Source: Gracilibacillus alcaliphilus | GTDB lineage: Bacteria; Bacillota; Bacilli; Bacillales; Amphibacillaceae | NCBI RefSeq assembly: GCF_016909015.1 | Contig: NZ_JAFBFA010000003.1 | Coordinates: 1-64,000 of the forward strand | DNA length: 64,000 nt | Reading direction: 5' to 3' | Shown here: one piece after another, positions 60,421 through 64,000 of the stretch | Layout: each line of letters begins with the position of its first letter | Numbering within the stretch: position 1 is the stretch's first letter | Notes under the pieces: model-generated | Database searches by the model: none | Told to the model about the DNA's origin: nothing | Seen by the model: only the letters and a program-made list of their open reading frames with translations | Made by a program: the position numbers and the translations under genes

Positions 60421-61824
60421 ATGAAAATTATTATGCTCTCGCTAGATTCGCTGCGAGCTGATCGTTTAAGCAGTTACGGATACCATAAGCCCACCAGCCC
60501 TTACATTGACAAAATAGCTGCCGAAGGAACCCTGTTTGAACAAGCTTTTGCCTCTGATATCCCTACAGAAGCAGCACATACTTCCATTTTCACTGGTAAG
60601 GTCGGCTTAAATACCGGCATTGTTTCCCATGGTTCCAGCCTGACCCATTTGGATAAAACACCACAATGGCTGCCTACACTCTTAAAACAAGCCGGTTTTA
60701 CAACAGCTGCTGTCGATAATTTATATCAGCTAAAAGAATGGTTCGCGCGCGGTTACCGTTATTATATTAATAGTGTCGGCGAAAAAAGATGGATTGATGG
60801 GGAACTAGTCACCAGCCTTGCCAAAGATTGGCTAAAGGAGCACACGGACGAGGATTTCTTTCTGTTCCTGCATTATTGGGATCCGCATACTCCCTATCTG
60901 CCGCCAAAAGAATATGTTGAACCATTCTATGATAAACAGCGAGATCCTTATGATAAATCAAATTACAGTATGGAACCGGCATATAATCACACTGCCTATC
61001 CTTTTTTTAAGCAGCATCACTTTGACCATATCGGAGACGTCAGAGACACAGAATATGTCAATGCACTCTATGACGCAGAAGTGCGCTATCTGGATGATAA
61101 GATTAAAGAACTGGATCAATATTTAGAGGAATTGCATATCAAGGATGACACATTGCTTATTTTATTTGGAGACCATGGTGAAAGTTTAACAGAGCACCAA
61201 ATATATTGGGATCATTGCGGCTTATATGATGTTACTGTACGTGTTCCGCTTATTATGAGATGGCCGCAGCATATACAGGCAAACAAACGCGTGAAAGGAA
61301 TGGTTCAGCAGGTCGATTTGCTGCCAACTATTATGGAAAGTGTCACAAAGATCAAGGGAAAGCAGTTCGCAGACTTTTCGATGGATGGAAAGAGCCTCTG
61401 GCCCACTTTGCTTGGTCAAGAAGACAGCACCCATTCCATGATCTATCTAAGCGAATGTGCGTGGCAAGCCGCCAGAGGAGTTCGGACAGATGAATTTAAA
61501 TTTATTAAAACATGGGACAGTGGACTTTTTACTAGACCGTCAAGAGAGCTCTATGACCTAAAAACAGATCCTGAAGAGACAAATAATATTGCGGAACAAC
61601 GGACAGATATTGCCGATCAATTGGAAAACAAACTGCATACATGGGTAGAAACAACATTAAATGGCCAAGAGGATCCATTAGTAAAGCAATTAAACGAAGA
61701 AGGTCTGCCTTTTAAGAAACGAATTGAACAAGTGCTGCAGCAAGTAGGACTATCATGGGAGGAATGGTCGAAGAATCCTTCCAAGGCAGCATATGATCAA
61801 CTCGTCCAAGCGAAAACAAAATAA
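60421..61824 (+). CDS. Sulfatase-fold (alkaline phosphatase superfamily) hydrolase with Thr nucleophile
   Basis: A 467-residue cytoplasmic enzyme of the PF00884 fold. Metal-site elements are SLDSLRADRLSSYGY (Asp9), and DHGES with Asp/His near residue 247. The canonical C/S-x-P-S-R formylglycine motif is replaced: at the position corresponding to Cys there is Thr49 (IPTEAAHTSIFTG). It should therefore not need formylglycine activation and may be a phosphodiesterase, phosphonate-type or atypical sulfatase. No signal peptide. The site GGAGGGATTTAC lies before ATG. Context with sulfate activation and transport suggests sulfur or sulfated-sugar metabolism, but is not proof. Confidence 0.85.
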   Translation: MKIIMLSLDSLRADRLSSYGYHKPTSPYIDKIAAEGTLFEQAFASDIPTEAAHTSIFTGKVGLNTGIVSHGSSLTHLDKTPQWLPTLLKQAGFTTAAVDNLYQLKEWFARGYRYYINSVGEKRWIDGELVTSLAKDWLKEHTDEDFFLFLHYWDPHTPYLPPKEYVEPFYDKQRDPYDKSNYSMEPAYNHTAYPFFKQHHFDHIGDVRDTEYVNALYDAEVRYLDDKIKELDQYLEELHIKDDTLLILFGDHGESLTEHQIYWDHCGLYDVTVRVPLIMRWPQHIQANKRVKGMVQQVDLLPTIMESVTKIKGKQFADFSMDGKSLWPTLLGQEDSTHSMIYLSECAWQAARGVRTDEFKFIKTWDSGLFTRPSRELYDLKTDPEETNNIAEQRTDIADQLENKLHTWVETTLNGQEDPLVKQLNEEGLPFKKRIEQVLQQVGLSWEEWSKNPSKAAYDQLVQAKTK

Positions 61825-61879
61825 TATCGCGTCAACTAAAAGAAGTTGTTCAAAACTCCCCTAAAAATACATTAAACAA

Positions 61880-61915
61880 TGGGAGCGGGCAGGCCCTTCG
61901 GCTTGTCCGCTCCCA
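61880..61915. terminator. Stable UUCG-loop hairpin between convergent genes
   Basis: TGGGAGCGG (61880-61888) and CCGCTCCCA (61907-61915) continue inward through wobble pairs to a C-TTCG-G tetraloop. It is very stable but lacks a T-tract; it may act as a 3' end stabiliser or pause site for the + sulfatase-fold gene. Confidence 0.55.
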
Positions 61916-61993
61916 GCGTCTATTCACCCTTATCACCTCAAAAGTATTCTTCATTTCCGGAGAGATGAAACACAAACCTGTAGAAAATTGCTC

Positions 61994-62029
61994 AAAAAAC
62001 CACAACATCTAAATACAATGTTGCGGTTT
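61994..62029 (-). terminator. Terminator of the - strand sulfatase-fold gene
   Basis: AAACCACAACAT (61997-62008) and ATGTTGCGGTTT (62018-62029) pair with one wobble on the - strand. There the stem is followed by TTT, 16 bases after the stop. Confidence 0.75.
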
Positions 62030-62044
62030 GTGTGAAAGATATAA

Positions 62045-63415
62045 CTAATCCTTGGCTTGTAAAGCTCTTGCTTTTACAATCGAACCAAGATATAACTTAT
62101 CATATGCTTCCTGTGATGACTGGAAAGGCCCTGTTCCAAGGCCATGATAATTTTCATTTGTGATCATTGGATTGGTTCTGCCTGTTTCCTGTTCTCTCTT
62201 CCGGATATAGGCATTCATCCTACCACGCAGCCATTCCACTACTTCTGGCTCCTGTTCAGCCAGATTATGATTTTCTTCCGGATCCTCGACTAAATTATAG
62301 AGTTCTGTTGTCGGCTTGAAATGAAAGTCTGGTTCCAATGCTTCTATCAGCTTCCATTCAGAAGTGCGCCAGCCATGCTTACGCATCCAGGTACATTCAG
62401 TAATATAGAACTCGGAAATTTTTTCATACTCTCCGTCTTCTATAAACGGCAGCAGTGACTGTCCGTCGAAAGACAGACCGGAATCAATCTGTAGCAGTTC
62501 TAGGATAGTTGGCATAATATCCTTAATTAACGTGACATCTGTCACCCTTTTTCCTTCAGGGAGTTTGCCTGGATACTTTAGAATTAACGGTACAGATAAG
62601 ACGTTATCATAGGTACCATGATGATCGAAATAACAATCGTGCTCATATAATGTTTCTCCGTGATCAGAGGTAATGACCACCAATGTTTCTTCTTCAATTC
62701 CCAACTCTTCTATCGCAGTGAAGATACTTTGGATACAAGTATCCATATAGGCAACAGCACCCTCGTATTGTGCTGTAACATACCGCTGATCCGTTACCCC
62801 TTCTGGAATCCATGATTTAAAAAAGTCTGCATGCGGCTTGAAATTATAAACCGCCTCCATCGAGTGTTCCTCAGGATCTTTCTCATCCCCGTCATAAAAA
62901 ATTCGTTCAAATGGACTTGGCGGAAGATATGGAGAATGTGGATCCATATGGCGCATAAATAAAAAGAATGGCTGATCTTCTTGTTGGAGCCGTTTCAATT
63001 CTGGTATAGCCACCGCATTCAAATTCTCTGCTTTAGGGCATTTCCCTGTTTCATCCGGTACCCAGGACTCATAATCTAAATAGGTCTGAAACCCGCGAGC
63101 AGACGGATTATTAGAGAAGCCGATACATGTCGTATTATATCCCTTATCATTCAGCACTTCTGCCAATGTTTTTCCGCCAATCGCTCCTTCATGCCGTAAT
63201 GCCACCACATCTGTACTAAAACAATCTAGCCCTGTCAGCATCGAGGCATAACCAGGTGTTGTTGGAATGCTTGGACTGAAGTGTTGTTCAAACAGGACGC
63301 CTTCACTTGCCACTTTATCCATATGCGGCGTCGTTAATTTACTATACCCATAACTGCTCATGAAATCTCGCCTCAGGCTGTCGATTCCAAACAAAATGAT
63401 ATTTGGTTGTTTCAA
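62045..63415 (-). CDS. Sulfatase-fold (alkaline phosphatase superfamily) hydrolase with Thr nucleophile, paralogue
   Basis: A 456-residue cytoplasmic relative of the convergent enzyme at 60421-61824. They share the N-terminal pattern (GIDSLRRDFMSSYGYSKLTTPHMDKVASEG) and the phrase DPHSPYLPP (DPHTPYLPP in the other). At the nucleophile position Thr52 stands in SIPTTPGYASMLTG, again without Cys or Ser. TSDHGETLYEHDCYFDHHG supplies metal ligands. The start is TTG behind GGGAGGAATTGAT. The gene directly follows an AraC regulator gene (27 bases), which probably controls it. Substrate unknown. Confidence 0.85.
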   Translation of the reverse strand: MKQPNIILFGIDSLRRDFMSSYGYSKLTTPHMDKVASEGVLFEQHFSPSIPTTPGYASMLTGLDCFSTDVVALRHEGAIGGKTLAEVLNDKGYNTTCIGFSNNPSARGFQTYLDYESWVPDETGKCPKAENLNAVAIPELKRLQQEDQPFFLFMRHMDPHSPYLPPSPFERIFYDGDEKDPEEHSMEAVYNFKPHADFFKSWIPEGVTDQRYVTAQYEGAVAYMDTCIQSIFTAIEELGIEEETLVVITSDHGETLYEHDCYFDHHGTYDNVLSVPLILKYPGKLPEGKRVTDVTLIKDIMPTILELLQIDSGLSFDGQSLLPFIEDGEYEKISEFYITECTWMRKHGWRTSEWKLIEALEPDFHFKPTTELYNLVEDPEENHNLAEQEPEVVEWLRGRMNAYIRKREQETGRTNPMITNENYHGLGTGPFQSSQEAYDKLYLGSIVKARALQAKD

Positions 63416-63442
63416 ATCAATTCCTCCCTCTATTCTTCTCGT

Positions 63443-64000
63443 CTATGACGGATGAATCTCTATCCTTGATGGTTCCATACCGCTTTTTTCGCGGTATCTG
63501 CCAGGCGGACAGCCCACCTTTCTCGTAAACAATCTTGTAAAGAAAGCCGGATCATCATATCCAACATCCAGTGCTACCGCAATAATTTTTGCATCAGACT
63601 CTGTCAACAGCTTTTTTGCCCGTGAGATACGAATATGATGAATATACTCCACAACCGTTTTTCCTGTTTCTTCTTTAAAAATCCGATTCAGGTGTCTAGA
63701 GCTCATATTAAATAAAGAAGACAGATTAGCAAGTGTCAGCTTTTGATCATAATGGCGCTCCAGATAACCGGCAACCCTTTTGATAAACGTCTTTCGCTCC
63801 AGCTCTTTTCTATTTAGAGACAAGGTTGTATCTCCATGCGCATATATACGTGACAGCTGAATAAGCAGCTGGACTAATTGCAGACGAATAATCGTTTCAT
63901 AGCCATTCTGCCTTGCTTCATACTCATTGGACATTTTGACAAACATGGATTGAATATCTACCGCTGCCTCCCCTCTTAAATTAATACAGCGGTGAAATCG
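63443..64000 (-). CDS. AraC-family regulator (partial, runs off the right edge)
   Basis: The frame is open from the window edge to the stop at 63443, giving at least 185 residues of the C-terminal part; the true start lies to the right. The HTH pair is clear: LTLANLSSLFNMSSRHLNRIFKEETGKTVVEYIHHIRISRAKKLL and IIAVALDVGYDDPAFFTRLFTRKVGCPPGRYRE. The visible upstream part is a helical linker, and the cupin sensor is expected beyond the edge. It lies directly upstream of the sulfatase-fold gene in the same direction and is its probable regulator. Confidence 0.88.
   Translation of the reverse strand, partial: RFHRCINLRGEAAVDIQSMFVKMSNEYEARQNGYETIIRLQLVQLLIQLSRIYAHGDTTLSLNRKELERKTFIKRVAGYLERHYDQKLTLANLSSLFNMSSRHLNRIFKEETGKTVVEYIHHIRISRAKKLLTESDAKIIAVALDVGYDDPAFFTRLFTRKVGCPPGRYREKSGMEPSRIEIHPS

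Overview
The window looks like the chromosome of a low-GC, Gram-positive, endospore-lineage Bacillaceae. A moderately halophilic Gracilibacillus/Amphibacillus-type genome is my best guess. This rests on AT-rich DNA, strong AGGAGG-type ribosome sites, frequent TTG/GTG starts, lipoprotein-type solute-binding proteins and YesM/YesN-type regulation. No rRNA, tRNA, phage or intact insertion sequence was seen. The theme is carbohydrate scavenging plus small regulatory/detoxification cassettes, in a region that has suffered many small deletions and frameshifts.

Region by region. 1-2 kb: FecCD permease and FecE-type ATPase behind a Fur box. 2-7.3 kb: decayed gene remnants, a VOC protein divergent from a WYL regulator, a YdeI-type pseudogene, an AraC-GyrI regulator and a quinone-oxidoreductase-like MDR enzyme. 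7.3-9.6 kb: a cell-wall-anchored SGNH hydrolase. 10.2-13.1 kb: a LanFEG-like ABC exporter and a Nudix hydrolase. 13.2-13.55 kb: a multi-hairpin non-coding element. 13.6-19.4 kb: two LacI regulators and a maltose-type sugar ABC operon, with two palindromic operators and the 3' stub of an alpha-glucosidase gene. 19.5-24.1 kb: small regulatory cassettes (broken GNAT, DUF4267/TetR, AHSA1/GyrI-like/WYL, GIY-YIG). 24.2-30.2 kb: AraC regulator divergent from a GH42 / sucrose-type PTS / GH32 operon. 30.2-31.8 kb: a dispersed repeat, then a deletion scar joining the 3' parts of two divergent genes. 31.9-34.3 kb: three poorly known genes and a 51-bp tandem hairpin array. 34.5-39.4 kb: a 1615-residue multi-Ig-domain surface protein. 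40.1 kb: methionine aminopeptidase. 41-55.8 kb: a rhamnoside-utilisation locus (YesM/YesN, two paralogous binding proteins, two permeases, GH78) followed by a decayed second half (broken permease, broken GH43-like gene, intact GH78). 56-60 kb: cysD, cysNC and an SLC13 transporter. 60.4-64 kb: two convergent sulfatase-fold enzymes with Thr at the usual Cys position, and a partial AraC regulator.

The most interesting signals are: (1) an almost co-linear ~85-bp promoter module upstream of the only two sorting-signal (LPxT-type) surface proteins, which also share a homologous domain just before the wall anchor; (2) a structured multi-hairpin element at 13.24-13.54 kb; (3) a ~350-450 bp dispersed repeat in two inverted copies; (4) a shared GACA-N6-TGTC palindrome at the promoters of both WYL regulators' putative targets; and (5) Thr-type sulfatase-fold enzymes beside sulfate-activation genes.
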